A DNA stretch of 64,000 nt from Streptomyces sp. GESEQ-4 (GCF_017948455.1 NZ_JAFFSU010000004.1:186001-250000), one strand, 5' to 3'; counted from the stretch's first letter, positions 49,589 to 59,231 are shown. The notes: generated by a model not told the origin, from the letters alone. Translations and numbers: made by a program.

Positions 49589-49698
49589 GCGGCAACGCTA
49601 AATCGGGCGTTCGGCGGATGCCACCCGGACTGGCAAACCGAGGCCGACGGATATGGCAACAATCGCCAAAGCCGTCACCCACGATGCGGATGTGACAA

Positions 49699-49732
49699 AG
49701 GCCCGCACCCCCTGCCCTGGGGATGCGGGCCT
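49699..49732 (-). terminator. Terminator after filP
   Basis: AGGCCCGCA (49699-49707) pairs with TGCGGGCCT (49724-49732); further C-G pairs are possible inside. On the minus strand the stem is followed by TTTGTC. It lies 21 bp beyond the filP stop. Confidence 0.75.
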
Positions 49733-49752
49733 CGGCCGACTAACTCACTCGC

Positions 49753-50691
49753 TCACCGGGTCTGCTGAGCCGGCACCCCGCGGGAGATCGGCTCGTCCTC
49801 GGCGGCGGGCGCACCGGTCGCGGCGACCGCGGCACCGGTGAGGGTCGCCAGCATCTCGCGGACGTTCGTCAGCTGGGCGTTGATGCTGTCGCGACGGTTG
49901 GTGAGGGCGGCCAGCTCGCGCTCGGATTCCGAACGGATGCGGTCGGCCTTGGCGTTGGCGTCGGCCACGATGTCCTCGGCCTGGCGCTGAGCCGTCTCCA
50001 CCGTCTGGCGGGCGCGGCGCTCGGCGTCCGTGCGCAGCTTCTCCGCCTCCAGACGCAGCTGCTCCGCGCGGTGCTCGATCTCGGCGAGGCGCTTCTCGGC
50101 CTTGGCCTGACGGGACGCCAGGTCGCGCTCGGACTGCTCGCGGCGCTTGGCGAGGTTCGTCTCGAAGTCGGCGGCGGCCTGCGCGGCCTTGGCGCGGGTC
50201 TCCTCGAAGAGGGCGTCCGCCTCCTCGCGCTTGGACTGCGCGTCCTTCTGCGCCTCGGCACGCAGCTGGGCGGAGTCACTCTTGGCCTTCTCGACGATCC
50301 GGACGCCTTCGTCCTCCGCCTTGGCCTTGCGCTCCGCAGCGAACGATTCTGCGTCGTTGCGGACCTGCTGAGCCGACGACTCGGCGAGTTCGCGGTGCTG
50401 TTCGGCTGCGCGGCGGGCCTCCTCGCGCAGATCCTTGGCCTCTTCCTCGGCGAGGCGAAGGATCTTCTCGACTCGCGCGCCGAGGCCGGCGTACGACGGC
50501 TCGGCGTCGTTCACCTGAGCCTGGGCGTTCTGCGTTTCGAGGTGGAGCTCCTCGATGCGCTTTTCCAGAGCGGTGATGCGGGCGAGAGCGCTGTCACGGT
50601 CGGAGACGAGCTTGGAGATCCGTTCGTCCACCTGAGCGCGGTCGTACCCACGCCGCACAAGCTCGAAGCCGTAGGGGGAAGTGTCGCTCAT
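49753..50691 (-). CDS. filP: Coiled-coil cytoskeletal protein FilP
   Basis: FilP is an intermediate-filament-like protein that polymerises into a network behind the hyphal tip, supporting mechanical strength and polar growth. The 312-aa protein has a short head (MSDTSPYGFELVRRGYDRAQVDERISKLV, like DivIVA-type proteins) then almost unbroken Ala/Glu/Arg/Lys coiled coil with repeats such as EARRAAEQHRELA and ERRARQTVETAQRQAE. Length agrees with FilP (about 310 aa). A -10-like TAGGAT lies at 50732-50737 on the minus strand. It is followed upstream by scy, its known partner. Confidence 0.93.
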   Translation of the reverse strand: MSDTSPYGFELVRRGYDRAQVDERISKLVSDRDSALARITALEKRIEELHLETQNAQAQVNDAEPSYAGLGARVEKILRLAEEEAKDLREEARRAAEQHRELAESSAQQVRNDAESFAAERKAKAEDEGVRIVEKAKSDSAQLRAEAQKDAQSKREEADALFEETRAKAAQAAADFETNLAKRREQSERDLASRQAKAEKRLAEIEHRAEQLRLEAEKLRTDAERRARQTVETAQRQAEDIVADANAKADRIRSESERELAALTNRRDSINAQLTNVREMLATLTGAAVAATGAPAAEDEPISRGVPAQQTR

Positions 50692-50874
50692 GGGGTTCCT
50701 GTCGAAAGAGACCGGTGAGGTGATAGGTGGAATCCTAGGGGCCGAAGCGGTGTGTCATCGAGCGGATGCGTGTTTGATCTGGAGAATGACACCCCTTTTG
50801 GGTGGCTAACCCTCAGACGGCTTGCCAAAGACTTGGTCAAAGGCCCCAGAAGACACCGAAACTCCTCGACTGCG

Positions 50875-53800
50875 CTAGCTCTCCGGCGACTTGCCACCCG
50901 ATCGGGGGGCGCCGACCGTCGCACCCGCCTTGACCGCGCCGTCCTTGCCCGCGGACGGCGCTTCGAAGGACTCGAGCGCCTCCAGGACGTCCTGCACGCG
51001 GGAGATCTCGGCGTTGATGTCCTCACGGCGCCGCACCAGCGTCTCCAGCTCGCGCTTGCCCTCCTCGACCGTCCGCTTCGCCTCGCGGATCGCCTCGGCC
51101 TTGAGCTCCTCGGCCTCCCTGACGAGCGTCGCCTTCTTCTGCTCGGCCTCCTTGAGCAGCCCCTCGGCCTTCTTGACCGCGGCGATACGGACCTTGCCCG
51201 CCTCGGAGTTGGCCTCCGAGACCAGCTCCTTGGCCTTCGCCTGCGCCTTGGCGAGCTGTTCCTCGGCGGCCTTGATGAGCGCGTCGCAGCGGTCGCCCGC
51301 CGACTTCATCGTCTCGGCCGACTCACGGCGGGCCCGCTCGTGCAGCTCCTCGATCTCCGTCGTGATGCGGTCGCGCAGCTCCTCGGCGCGCTCCCGGATC
51401 GCGGTGGCGTCCCGGCGGGCGCCGACGAGCAACTCGTCCGCGTCCGTACGGGCCTTCTCCACCATCCCGTTGCCCTCGACGGTCGCCTCGGACACCAGCC
51501 GGTCGGCCTCGCTGCGGGCCGCGCCGACCATCGTGTCGGCCTGCGCCTCCGCCTCGGCCGTCGTCTTGTGCGCCTGCTGCTGCGCCTCGGTGAGCAGCTT
51601 GTCCGCCTCGGCCGTGGTCTCCGTGATGAGCTTGTCGACCTGCTCGGCCGCCTCGGAGCGCCGCTTGTTGGACTCCTTGCGGGCCTCGTCGAGGGCGCGC
51701 TCGGCCTCCTCGCGTGCGCCGTTGACCAGCCGCTCGGCCTCGGCTTCGGCCTCCGCCTTGACCCGCGCCGACTCGGCCCGGACCCGCTCGGCGTGCTGCT
51801 GGGCCGCGCCGACGGTGTCGGCGGCCTCCGCGCGCAGCCGCTCCGCTTCGCTGGTCGCGTCCGACAGCCGCTGCTCGGCCTGGGCGGCCGTCTCATTGGC
51901 CAGCCGCTCCGCCTCGGACCGCGCCTCGGTGATGAGGGTGTCCGCCTGCGTCGCCGCGTCCGACCGGATGCGGTTGGCGTCCTCGCGGGCGTCCGCCCGG
52001 GTGCGCGAGGCGTCCTGCTCGGCCTGCTCGGTGAGGTCCGACACCTCGGTGCGCACCCGCTGGGCGTGCTCGGCCGCGTCCGAACGCAGCCGCTCCGACT
52101 CGGCGATCGCCTCCGAAACGGTGCGCTCCGCAAGGGACTTGGCGGCCTCCGTCTCCTCGGCCGCCTCGCGCCGGACACGGCCCGCGTCCTCGCTGGCCCG
52201 CTCCCGCTCGGCGTAGGCGTCCGTGCGAACCCGGTCGGCCTCCTCCTGCGCCTCGCGCCGGGTACGGTCCGCCGCGTGCTCGGCGGCGGAGCGCAGCCCG
52301 GTGATCTCCTCCTGGGCCTGCTCGTGCAGCCCGACGACCGAGTCCCGTACCTGCTGGGCGTGTTGCTCGGCGGCCGACACCATCTCGTTGGCGCGCCGGT
52401 CGGCCTCCTCGATCAGCCGGAGCGCCTCGGTCTGCGCCTCCTCCACGCGGTTGCGCGCGGAGGCCAGCAGCTCCTCGCTCTGCTCGCGGGCCCGCTGCCG
52501 CTCCTGGTCCGCCTCCTGGCGCGCGGAGCCGAGGAGTTCCTCGGCCTCTCGGCGGCGCCGGGCGGCCTCCTCCTGGGCGGCGGCCAGCGTCTCCGTGGCC
52601 TCCGTGCCGAGCCGCTCGGCGGCGGCCTGTGCCTCTGCCCGTACCCGGTCGGCGGTGTCCTGGGCCTCCGACTTCAGCCGCTCGGCCTCCGCCGCGGCCT
52701 CCGACCGCAGGCGTACGGCGATGGCCTCGCCCTCCGCGCGGGAGGCGGACGCGTCCGACGCGGCCTCGTCCCGCAGCCGCTCGGCCTCCGCCTCGGCCTG
52801 CGCCTGGAGCGTACGGATCCGCTCGGCGGCCTCGGAGCGCAGCCGCTCCGTCTCCTCGGCGGCCTCCCGGCGGATCCGCGCGGCCTCCTCACGGGCGTCG
52901 GCCAGCGCCTGCTCTGCCGCCGCGAGCCGCTCCTCGGCCTCCGTGTGCAGCAGGGTCAGTCCCTCGGCGGCCTCGGCGCGGCGGGCCTCTATGGCGCGCT
53001 CGGTCTCCTCGCGCAGCTCACGCGAGGCCTGCTCGGCGTCCGCCTTGATGCCCTCGGCCTGCTCGACGACCTCCTCGCGGTGCCGCTCGGCCTCCTGGCG
53101 GGTGCGCTGCAGGGTCTCCTCGGCCTGGCGGCGCAGCGTCGTCGCCCGCTCGATCGCCTCCGTACGGACCTTCTCGCTGTCCGACTGGGCGGTCTGGCGC
53201 AGCTCGTCGGCGTCGGCCTTCGCCTTGGAGAGCAGCTCCTCGGCGGTCTTGGCCGCCTCCTCGATCTGCTGGACGGCCTCCTTGCGCGCCTCCGCGCGGA
53301 TCTTCTCGCCCTCGGCCACCGCGTCGGCGCGCAGCTGCTCGGCCTCGCCGCGCAGCCGGCGGGCCTCCTCCTGCAGCTCGACCGTCTTGGCGCGGTACTC
53401 CTTGGTGTCGTCCTTCGCCGAGCCCTTGAGCTGCTCGGCGATGTCGTGCGCCTCGGCGCGCAGCCGGTCGGCCTCGGCCTCCGCCTCGCGGCGGATCCGC
53501 TCGGCCTCCTCGGCAGCCGCCTTGGTGGTGTTCTGCGCGTCCTCCTGCGCCTTGTTGAGGACGTCCTCGGCGGTCTTGGCCGCCTTCGACAGCTGGGTCG
53601 CGCTCTCCTCGGCGGTGAGGGTGCGGGCCTTCTCGGCGGCCTCCTCGACGATCCGCTCGGCCTCGGCACGGGCGTCCGAGACGATCTGTTCGGCGTCCGA
53701 CTTGGTGGTCTCGGCCTCCTTGGTGGCCTCGCTGACCAGCCGGGCGACCTGCTCCTTTGCCGTACGCGTGCGCTGCTCGTTGGCCGCCTCGGCGCTGGAG

Positions 53801-54690
53801 AGGGCCTTGGCGGCGGCCTCCTTGGCCTCGGTGAGCACCTTCTCGGCCTCGGCCTGCGCCGTGCGCAGCGCCTTCTCGGCCTCCGCCATCCGCTGCTCGG
53901 CGGCCCGGCTCATCTCGGTGGCCTGGCGGCGGGCCGACTCCGACTCGTTCGTCGTGGAACTGCGCAGCTGCTCGGCGTGGTCCGTGGCCTCCTGGGCCTG
54001 GGTGGACGCCGCGTTCAGCAGCCGCTCGGCGTCCGTGCGGGCCCGGCGCAGCAGCTGCTCGGCCTCCGCGCGGGCCGTCTCGGCCTCGCTGGTCAGCCGC
54101 TGCCGGGCCTCGGCGGTGAGCCGCTCGGCCTCGGCGCGGGCGGTGGCCATGGCCTTCTCGGCCTCCGCGCGGGACTCCTCGAGGAGCCGGCGGGCCTGCT
54201 GCTCGCTGCGGGCGCGCAGCTGCTCGGCCCATGCCACGTTCTCGTTGACGTGCGACTCGACGGTCTGCCGGCGCTCGGCCAGCTCCTGGTCGAGCTGCTG
54301 GCGGCGGGTGACCGCCTCCTGGTGCAGCTCCGCCTGGAGCCGGGCGGCCTGCTCGGCGTGCTCCTGGAGGATCCGCTGGGTCTGCGCCCGAGCCTGGCTC
54401 ATCTCCCGCTCGGCGTCGAGCCGCAGCTGGTCGGCCTGCATCTGGGCGTTGCGCAGCAACTGCTCGGCCTGGTAGCCGATGTCGCCGCCCTCGTAGGCGG
54501 GCCGGGACATGAGGGTGCGCCGCGCCTCGTGCAGCTTGGCGCGCAGCACCTCGACCTGGTAGCCGAGGTCCTCGGCGTGCTGGATCGCCTTTTCCCGCTC
54601 GGTCTTCAGCCGATCCATCTCGGCCTCGAACCGAGAGAGGTGGTCGACGTCAGCCGCCGGCTCTCGCTCCTGGCTTTCGTAGCCCCGCAC
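50875..54690 (-). CDS. scy: Scy, long coiled-coil polarity protein
   Basis: Scy is the tip-organising scaffold that recruits DivIVA and fixes the site of new hyphal branches. The protein is about 1270 aa: VRGYESQEREPAADVDHLSRF, then SRFEAEMDRLKTEREKAIQHAEDL, followed by more than 1100 residues of Ala/Glu/Arg coiled coil with unusual hendecad-type repeats (units like ARAEAERLTAEA), ending in KDGAVKAGATVGAPRSGGKSPES. The length and neighbour filP identify it. GTG 54690 is the preferred start; the frame is open to 54738. An apparent antisense gene covering the whole region is an artefact of the repeated Glu/Ala codons. Confidence 0.93.
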   Translation of the reverse strand: MRGYESQEREPAADVDHLSRFEAEMDRLKTEREKAIQHAEDLGYQVEVLRAKLHEARRTLMSRPAYEGGDIGYQAEQLLRNAQMQADQLRLDAEREMSQARAQTQRILQEHAEQAARLQAELHQEAVTRRQQLDQELAERRQTVESHVNENVAWAEQLRARSEQQARRLLEESRAEAEKAMATARAEAERLTAEARQRLTSEAETARAEAEQLLRRARTDAERLLNAASTQAQEATDHAEQLRSSTTNESESARRQATEMSRAAEQRMAEAEKALRTAQAEAEKVLTEAKEAAAKALSSAEAANEQRTRTAKEQVARLVSEATKEAETTKSDAEQIVSDARAEAERIVEEAAEKARTLTAEESATQLSKAAKTAEDVLNKAQEDAQNTTKAAAEEAERIRREAEAEADRLRAEAHDIAEQLKGSAKDDTKEYRAKTVELQEEARRLRGEAEQLRADAVAEGEKIRAEARKEAVQQIEEAAKTAEELLSKAKADADELRQTAQSDSEKVRTEAIERATTLRRQAEETLQRTRQEAERHREEVVEQAEGIKADAEQASRELREETERAIEARRAEAAEGLTLLHTEAEERLAAAEQALADAREEAARIRREAAEETERLRSEAAERIRTLQAQAEAEAERLRDEAASDASASRAEGEAIAVRLRSEAAAEAERLKSEAQDTADRVRAEAQAAAERLGTEATETLAAAQEEAARRRREAEELLGSARQEADQERQRAREQSEELLASARNRVEEAQTEALRLIEEADRRANEMVSAAEQHAQQVRDSVVGLHEQAQEEITGLRSAAEHAADRTRREAQEEADRVRTDAYAERERASEDAGRVRREAAEETEAAKSLAERTVSEAIAESERLRSDAAEHAQRVRTEVSDLTEQAEQDASRTRADAREDANRIRSDAATQADTLITEARSEAERLANETAAQAEQRLSDATSEAERLRAEAADTVGAAQQHAERVRAESARVKAEAEAEAERLVNGAREEAERALDEARKESNKRRSEAAEQVDKLITETTAEADKLLTEAQQQAHKTTAEAEAQADTMVGAARSEADRLVSEATVEGNGMVEKARTDADELLVGARRDATAIRERAEELRDRITTEIEELHERARRESAETMKSAGDRCDALIKAAEEQLAKAQAKAKELVSEANSEAGKVRIAAVKKAEGLLKEAEQKKATLVREAEELKAEAIREAKRTVEEGKRELETLVRRREDINAEISRVQDVLEALESFEAPSAGKDGAVKAGATVGAPRSGGKSPES

Positions 54691-54901
54691 TGCGCGGTCC
54701 CATCCGTCCCCTGGTCGCAAGTCTCTCCAAACGAGCACCGTCCATCCGCCGAACGGGGCCCCCGGGGAATGGTGTCAGATCAACGGCGGAGCACGGGCTG
54801 CCGCCCCGACGCTCGCCCCCCGAAACCCGGACCCCGGCCAGCGGTCACCACAGGGTTGAGCGGCGACCGCCCCCAACCCTACCGGCCCATATGTACGGGG
54901 G

Positions 54902-55342
54902 TCAGTGCTCAGGTGACTCAACAGGCGCCGAAGTGACCAGTTCTGTCAGGACGCCATGGCAATCCTTGGGGTGCAGGAACGTGATCCGTGACCCCATGGA
55001 GCCGCGTCGGGGCTCTTCGTAGAGCACGCGTACGCCCTTGTCCTTGATGTCCGCGGCGTCGGCGTCCACATCCGCCGTGCCGAAGGCGATGTGGTGGACG
55101 CCCTCCCCGTTCTTCGCCAGCCACTTCGCGACGGTCGAGTCCTCGCGGGTGGGCTCCAGGAGCTGGAGGTAGGACGCCCCGCCGTCGGACGTATCGTTGA
55201 TCTTGAGCATGGCCTCGCGTACGCCCTGCTCCTCGTTGATCTCGGAGTGGAACACCTCGAAGCCATAGGTGGCCCGGTAGAACTCGACGGTCTTGTCGAG
55301 GTCGAAGCAGGCGATCCCGATGTGGTCGATTCGCGTCAGCAT
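54902..55342 (-). CDS. mce: Methylmalonyl-CoA epimerase
   Basis: The enzyme interconverts (2R)- and (2S)-methylmalonyl-CoA, linking propionyl-CoA to the B12-dependent mutase and to polyketide extender supply. The 146-aa protein is a glyoxalase-fold (VOC) dimer: RIDHIGIACFDLDKTVEFY, YLQLLEP, VHHIAFGT and DCHGVLTELV, whose His, Gln/His and Glu form the metal site. It is divergent from the thiolase gene. Confidence 0.95.
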   Translation of the reverse strand: MLTRIDHIGIACFDLDKTVEFYRATYGFEVFHSEINEEQGVREAMLKINDTSDGGASYLQLLEPTREDSTVAKWLAKNGEGVHHIAFGTADVDADAADIKDKGVRVLYEEPRRGSMGSRITFLHPKDCHGVLTELVTSAPVESPEH

Positions 55343-55489
55343 GAAGTCAGTGCAGCGCTACGGGAGCGGTTACGCAACGTGCGCGCGATCACACCGACTG
55401 CCGGATGACGCGGTGGACTACCGCTCAGTACATTCGAAGTAAACCCTCGTTCACTCCTCAGCTGTGCAGCTGAAAGGGGATCGCACCTC

Positions 55490-56692
55490 ATGTCTGGAAC
55501 GAACACCACGACATCCGTCATCGTCGCGGGTGCCCGCACTCCGATGGGTCGGTTGCTCGGCTCTCTCAAGTCGTTCTCCGGGGCCGATCTTGGCGGCTTC
55601 GCGATCAAGGCCGCCCTCGACCGTGCGGGGATCGGCGGCGACCAGGTGCAGTACGTGATCATGGGCCAGGTGCTCCAGGCCGGGGCAGGGCAGATCCCGG
55701 CACGCCAGGCCGCGGTCAAGGCGGGCATTCCGATGAACGTCCCGGCGCTCACCGTCAACAAGGTGTGCCTGTCGGGCCTCGACGCGATCGCGCTCGCGGA
55801 CCAGCTGATCCGCGCCGGCGAGTTCGACGTGATCGTGGCCGGCGGTCAGGAGTCCATGACCAACGCACCCCATCTGCTCCCGAAGTCCCGTGAGGGATAC
55901 AAGTACGGGGCGATCGAGATGCTCGACGCCATGGCGTACGACGGTCTGACCGACCCGTGGGAGAACGTCCCCATGGGCCAGTCGACCGAGAAGCACAACA
56001 CGAAGCTGGGCATCGCGCGCCCCGAGCAGGACGAGATCGCCGCCCTGTCCCACCAGCGCGCCGCGGCCGCCCAGAAGAACGGCGTCTTCGAGGCCGAGAT
56101 CACCCCGGTCGAGATCCCGCAGCGCAAGGGCGAGCCGGTCGTCTTCAGCGAGGACGAGGGCATCCGCGCCGAGACGACGGCCGAGTCGCTGGGCAAGCTG
56201 CGCCCGGCGTTCGCCAAGGACGGCACGATCACCGCGGGTTCGGCCTCGCAGATCTCCGACGGTGCGGCGGCCGTGGTCGTGATGAGCAAGACCAAGGCGC
56301 AGGAGCTGGGCCTCGAGTGGATCGCCGAGATCGGCGCCCACGGCAATGTGGCCGGTCCGGACAACTCGCTCCAGTCGCAGCCGTCGAACGCGATCCTGCA
56401 CGCCCTGAAGAAGGAGGGCCTGGAGGTCGCGGACCTCGACCTCATCGAGATCAACGAGGCGTTCGCGGCGGTCGCCGTCCAGTCAATGAAGGACCTCGGA
56501 GTGTCCAGCGAAAGGGTGAACGTCAATGGTGGCGCGATCGCCCTGGGCCACCCGATCGGCATGTCGGGCGCCCGCCTCGTGCTGCACCTGGCGCTGGAGC
56601 TGAAGCGCCGGGGTGGCGGTGTCGGCGCGGCCGCGCTGTGCGGCGGCGGCGGGCAGGGTGACGCGCTCGTCGTGCGGGTACCCAAGGCCTGA
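55490..56692 (+). CDS. Acetyl-CoA C-acetyltransferase (thiolase)
   Basis: The 400-aa thiolase condenses or cleaves acetoacetyl-CoA. It has the nucleophilic Cys in [23 protein letters not shown], the His in [18 protein letters not shown] and the second Cys in [17 protein letters not shown] 55490 follows GAAAGGGGATC. It lies 34 bp ahead of meaB and would supply acetoacetyl-CoA to the ethylmalonyl-CoA pathway with the dehydrogenase at 38436 (inference). Confidence 0.95.
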   Translation: MSGTNTTTSVIVAGARTPMGRLLGSLKSFSGADLGGFAIKAALDRAGIGGDQVQYVIMGQVLQAGAGQIPARQAAVKAGIPMNVPALTVNKVCLSGLDAIALADQLIRAGEFDVIVAGGQESMTNAPHLLPKSREGYKYGAIEMLDAMAYDGLTDPWENVPMGQSTEKHNTKLGIARPEQDEIAALSHQRAAAAQKNGVFEAEITPVEIPQRKGEPVVFSEDEGIRAETTAESLGKLRPAFAKDGTITAGSASQISDGAAAVVVMSKTKAQELGLEWIAEIGAHGNVAGPDNSLQSQPSNAILHALKKEGLEVADLDLIEINEAFAAVAVQSMKDLGVSSERVNVNGGAIALGHPIGMSGARLVLHLALELKRRGGGVGAAALCGGGGQGDALVVRVPKA

Positions 56693-56726
56693 TGTCGATT
56701 TCGTAGGCGAGCTGAACGGAGCTGTG

Positions 56727-57683
56727 ATGCAGGACGTCTCCACTCTGGTGGCCCAGGCCAGAGAAGGCCGGCCGCGGGCCGTGGCCCGGCTGATCTCCCT
56801 GGTGGAGGGGGCGTCCCCGCAGCTGCGCGAGGTCATGACGGCGCTGGCCCCGTTGACGGGCAACGCGTACGTGGTCGGCCTCACCGGCTCGCCGGGTGTC
56901 GGCAAGTCGACATCGACGTCGGCGATGGTGACGGCGTATCGCAAGCAGGGCAAACGGGTCGGCGTGCTCGCCGTCGACCCGTCCTCGCCGTTCTCCGGCG
57001 GCGCCCTGCTCGGCGACCGCGTCCGTATGTCGGAGCACGCCTCCGACCCCGGCGTCTACATCCGCTCCATGGCGACGCGCGGCCACCTGGGCGGCCTCGC
57101 GTGGTCCGCGCCGCAGGCGATCCGCGTCCTGGACGCGGCCGGCTGCGACGTGATCCTGGTCGAGACCGTCGGCGTCGGCCAGTCGGAGGTCGAGATCGCC
57201 TCGCAGGCGGACACGAGCGTGGTCCTCCTGGCCCCCGGCATGGGCGACGGCATCCAGGCGGCCAAGGCCGGAATCCTGGAGATCGGCGATGTGTACGTCG
57301 TCAACAAGGCCGACCGCGACGGCGCCGACGCGACCGCCCGCGAACTGAACCACATGCTGGGCCTCGGCGAGTCCCGGGGCCCGGGCGACTGGCGCCCCCC
57401 GATCGTCAAGACGGTCGCCTCCCGCGCCGAGGGCATCGACGAGGTCCTCGAAGCGCTGGAGAAGCACCGCGCCTGGATGGAGGAGCACGGCGTCCTCGCC
57501 GAGCGCCGGCTCGCCCGCGCCTCCCGCGAGGTCGAGACCATCGCCGTCACCGCCCTGCGCGAACGCATCGGCGACCTCCACGGCGACCGCCGCCTGAGCG
57601 CGCTGGCGGAGCGGATCGTGGCGGGGGAGCTGGATCCGTATGGGGCGGCGGACGAACTGGTGGCGGGGATCACGGCGGGCTGA
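56727..57683 (+). CDS. meaB: Methylmalonyl-CoA mutase-associated GTPase MeaB
   Basis: MeaB is a G3E-type GTPase that loads and protects adenosylcobalamin in methylmalonyl-CoA mutase. The 318-aa protein has Walker A GLTGSPGVGKSTSTSA, DPSSPFSGGALLGDRVRM, the switch region VETVGVGQSEVEIA, and VVNKADRDG for guanine recognition. The C-terminus (ALRERIGDLHGD) includes the dimer arm. ATG 56727 follows GGAG by 5 bp. The gene is not beside a mutase gene, only thiolase and epimerase. Confidence 0.95.
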   Translation: MQDVSTLVAQAREGRPRAVARLISLVEGASPQLREVMTALAPLTGNAYVVGLTGSPGVGKSTSTSAMVTAYRKQGKRVGVLAVDPSSPFSGGALLGDRVRMSEHASDPGVYIRSMATRGHLGGLAWSAPQAIRVLDAAGCDVILVETVGVGQSEVEIASQADTSVVLLAPGMGDGIQAAKAGILEIGDVYVVNKADRDGADATARELNHMLGLGESRGPGDWRPPIVKTVASRAEGIDEVLEALEKHRAWMEEHGVLAERRLARASREVETIAVTALRERIGDLHGDRRLSALAERIVAGELDPYGAADELVAGITAG

Positions 57684-57690
57684 CGGTCGG

Positions 57691-57775
57691 AGCCGCGCCC
57701 CGAAGGGGCGCGGGGCTGTATCGATATGCGGCTCCGCCGCGCGGGCGCGACCAGCCACGACGGACCCGCAGCCGA
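57691..57775. repeat. Dispersed Streptomyces intergenic repeat, long variant; terminator-like stem
   Basis: A 9-bp perfect stem CCGCGCCCC/GGGGCGCGG (57693-57701, 57705-57713) with a GAA loop starts an element that continues CTGTATCGATATGCGGCTCC, GCGCGACCAGCC and CCCGCAGCCGA. The modules GGGGCGCGGGG, GCGCGAC-AGCC and CCCGCAG are shared with 17507-17549. It lies between converging genes and may end both. Confidence 0.65.
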
Positions 57776-57793
57776 ACGACGGCCAAGCGTTCG

Positions 57794-58453
57794 TCAGTCG
57801 TCGTCGTGGTCGTCGTCAGCGCGGTCGTCCCGGTCGTCACTGCGGTCGTCGTCCGAGTCCGCCGTGACCTTGCCCGTCTTCAGGTCGACGCGCCAGTCGT
57901 GGTCGACCCTGCCCGAGCCTGTGCTGACGTCCCAGCCCTTCGCGCGGCCGTCGTCGTCGAGGTCCACGTCCGTCACCGTTCCCTTGGCGGCGGCGGCCTC
58001 GGCGGCCTGCGCGGCGGTCACGGAGGTGCCCTTGAGGGCGGCGCGTACGCCGGCGGTGTCGTCGTCATCGTCCTCGCGCCCGGTGTGGGAGCCGAGGACC
58101 TTGCCGTCGGCCGGGTCGATGCGGACCTGGTGCCAGGTGTTGTCGTCGGCGAGGATGCCGACCTTCCACCCGGCCGGACCGTCGTCCCCGTCGTCCCCGT
58201 CGTCGTCACGGTCATCGTCCAGTTCGGCGGAGACCGCGGTGCCCGGGGCTTCCTTGAGGGCGGCGGCGATCGCGTCGGCGGCGGTCACGGTGCCGGACTC
58301 GACGCGCGGCGCGGCGTCGTCGTCCCGTGCCACGGTCGCGTCCTTCTGCCGTGCGGGCGCGTCGTCGTCCCCCGTGACCGCGAGTGCCGTGGCCGTACCG
58401 CCTCCGATCAGTGCGGCGGCCGTGACGGCGGCGATCACGATGTTGCGCTTCAT
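57794..58453 (-). CDS. Secreted, acidic PepSY-domain protein
   Basis: The 219-aa precursor has a signal peptide (MKRNIVIAAVTAAALIGGGTATALA) followed by an Asp-rich mature protein. Two PepSY modules are seen, around TAADAIAAALKEAPGTAVSAELDDD to WHQVRIDPADGKVLG, and TAAQAAEAAAAKGTVTDVDLDDDG to WRVDLKTGKVTADSDDD. The end is nearly all Asp/Arg (DDDRSDDRDDRADDDHDDD). PepSY domains inhibit proteases or bind ligands; the acidic stretches could bind metal ions. It is divergent from the two-component genes, sharing their control region. Confidence 0.88.
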   Translation of the reverse strand: MKRNIVIAAVTAAALIGGGTATALAVTGDDDAPARQKDATVARDDDAAPRVESGTVTAADAIAAALKEAPGTAVSAELDDDRDDDGDDGDDGPAGWKVGILADDNTWHQVRIDPADGKVLGSHTGREDDDDDTAGVRAALKGTSVTAAQAAEAAAAKGTVTDVDLDDDGRAKGWDVSTGSGRVDHDWRVDLKTGKVTADSDDDRSDDRDDRADDDHDDD

Positions 58454-58508
58454 GCTGATTCCTCCTGAGTCGTTTGCGTTCGACGGGAATCAATCTCGCT
58501 GACCGACG

Positions 58509-58545
58509 CTGAGGGGAACCTGAAGCCGCCTGAAGAGATCTTCAG
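58509..58545. promoter_or_regulatory. Phased CTGAAG half-sites in the PepSY / response-regulator divergent region
   Basis: CTGAGG at 58509-58514, CTGAAG at 58520-58525, CTGAAG at 58530-58535 and the inverted CTTCAG at 58540-58545 are spaced 11, 10 and 10 bp, one helical turn each. OmpR-class regulators bind such rows of direct repeats. They lie between the two divergent starts, so the response regulator at 58569 could control both sides (inference). Confidence 0.6.
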
Positions 58546-58568
58546 CTTGGCTTTGTCACGCTGTACGC

Positions 58569-59231
58569 ATGCGCCTGTTGATCGTGGAGGACGAAAAGCG
58601 GCTCGCCCTGTCGCTCGCCAAGGGCCTGACGGCCGAGGGCTACGCCGTCGACGTCGTCCACGACGGCCGCGAAGGCCTGCACCGGGCGACCGAGGGGACG
58701 TACGACCTGGTGATCCTCGACATCATGCTCCCCGGCCTCAACGGCTACCGCGTCTGCGCCGCCCTGCGCGCCGCCGGCCACGACGTGCCGATCCTGATGC
58801 TCACCGCGAAGGACGGCGAGTACGACGAGGCGGAGGGCCTCGACACGGGCGCGGACGACTACCTCACCAAGCCGTTCTCGTACGTCGTCCTGGTCGCCCG
58901 GATCAAGGCCCTGATGCGGCGACGGCAGGGCGCCGGCGCCTCGCCCGTGCACGTCCACGGCGAGCTGAAGGTCGACACCGCCGCCCGCCGGGTCTTCCTG
59001 GCCGAGGACGAAGTCACCCTGACCGCCAAGGAGTTCGCGGTCCTGGAGCAGCTCGTGCTGCGGGCCGGAGAGGTGGTGTCCAAGGCCGAGATCCTGGAGC
59101 ACGTCTGGGACTTCGCGTACGAGGGCGACCCGAACATCGTCGAGGTGTACGTCAGCACCCTGCGGCGCAAGCTGCGCGCCGGGCTCATCCGGACGGTGCG
59201 CGGCGCCGGCTACCGGCTGGAGACGGCGTGA
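58569..59231 (+). CDS. rapA1: OmpR-family response regulator (RapA1-like)
   Basis: The 220-aa regulator has a receiver (LLIVEDEKRLALSLAKGL, phosphoacceptor in DLVILDIMLPGLNG, Lys in YLTKPFSYVVLVAR) and a winged-helix DNA-binding domain (VTLTAKEFAVLEQLVLRAGEVVSKAEILEHVWD, YVSTLRRKL). ATG 58569. In S. coelicolor the corresponding pair (SCO5403/SCO5404) was described as rapA1/rapA2, affecting actinorhodin and a type I polyketide; that identity is from memory. The stop overlaps the kinase start (GTGA). Confidence 0.9.
   Translation: MRLLIVEDEKRLALSLAKGLTAEGYAVDVVHDGREGLHRATEGTYDLVILDIMLPGLNGYRVCAALRAAGHDVPILMLTAKDGEYDEAEGLDTGADDYLTKPFSYVVLVARIKALMRRRQGAGASPVHVHGELKVDTAARRVFLAEDEVTLTAKEFAVLEQLVLRAGEVVSKAEILEHVWDFAYEGDPNIVEVYVSTLRRKLRAGLIRTVRGAGYRLETA

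Noticed and set aside
50752..54936. A 1394-codon open frame on the plus strand, antisense to scy
   Set aside because: Leu/Arg/Gly-rich low-complexity product with no family; it results from repeated GAG/GCC/CGC codons of the coiled coil, which lack stops in the antisense frame. scy explains the region.
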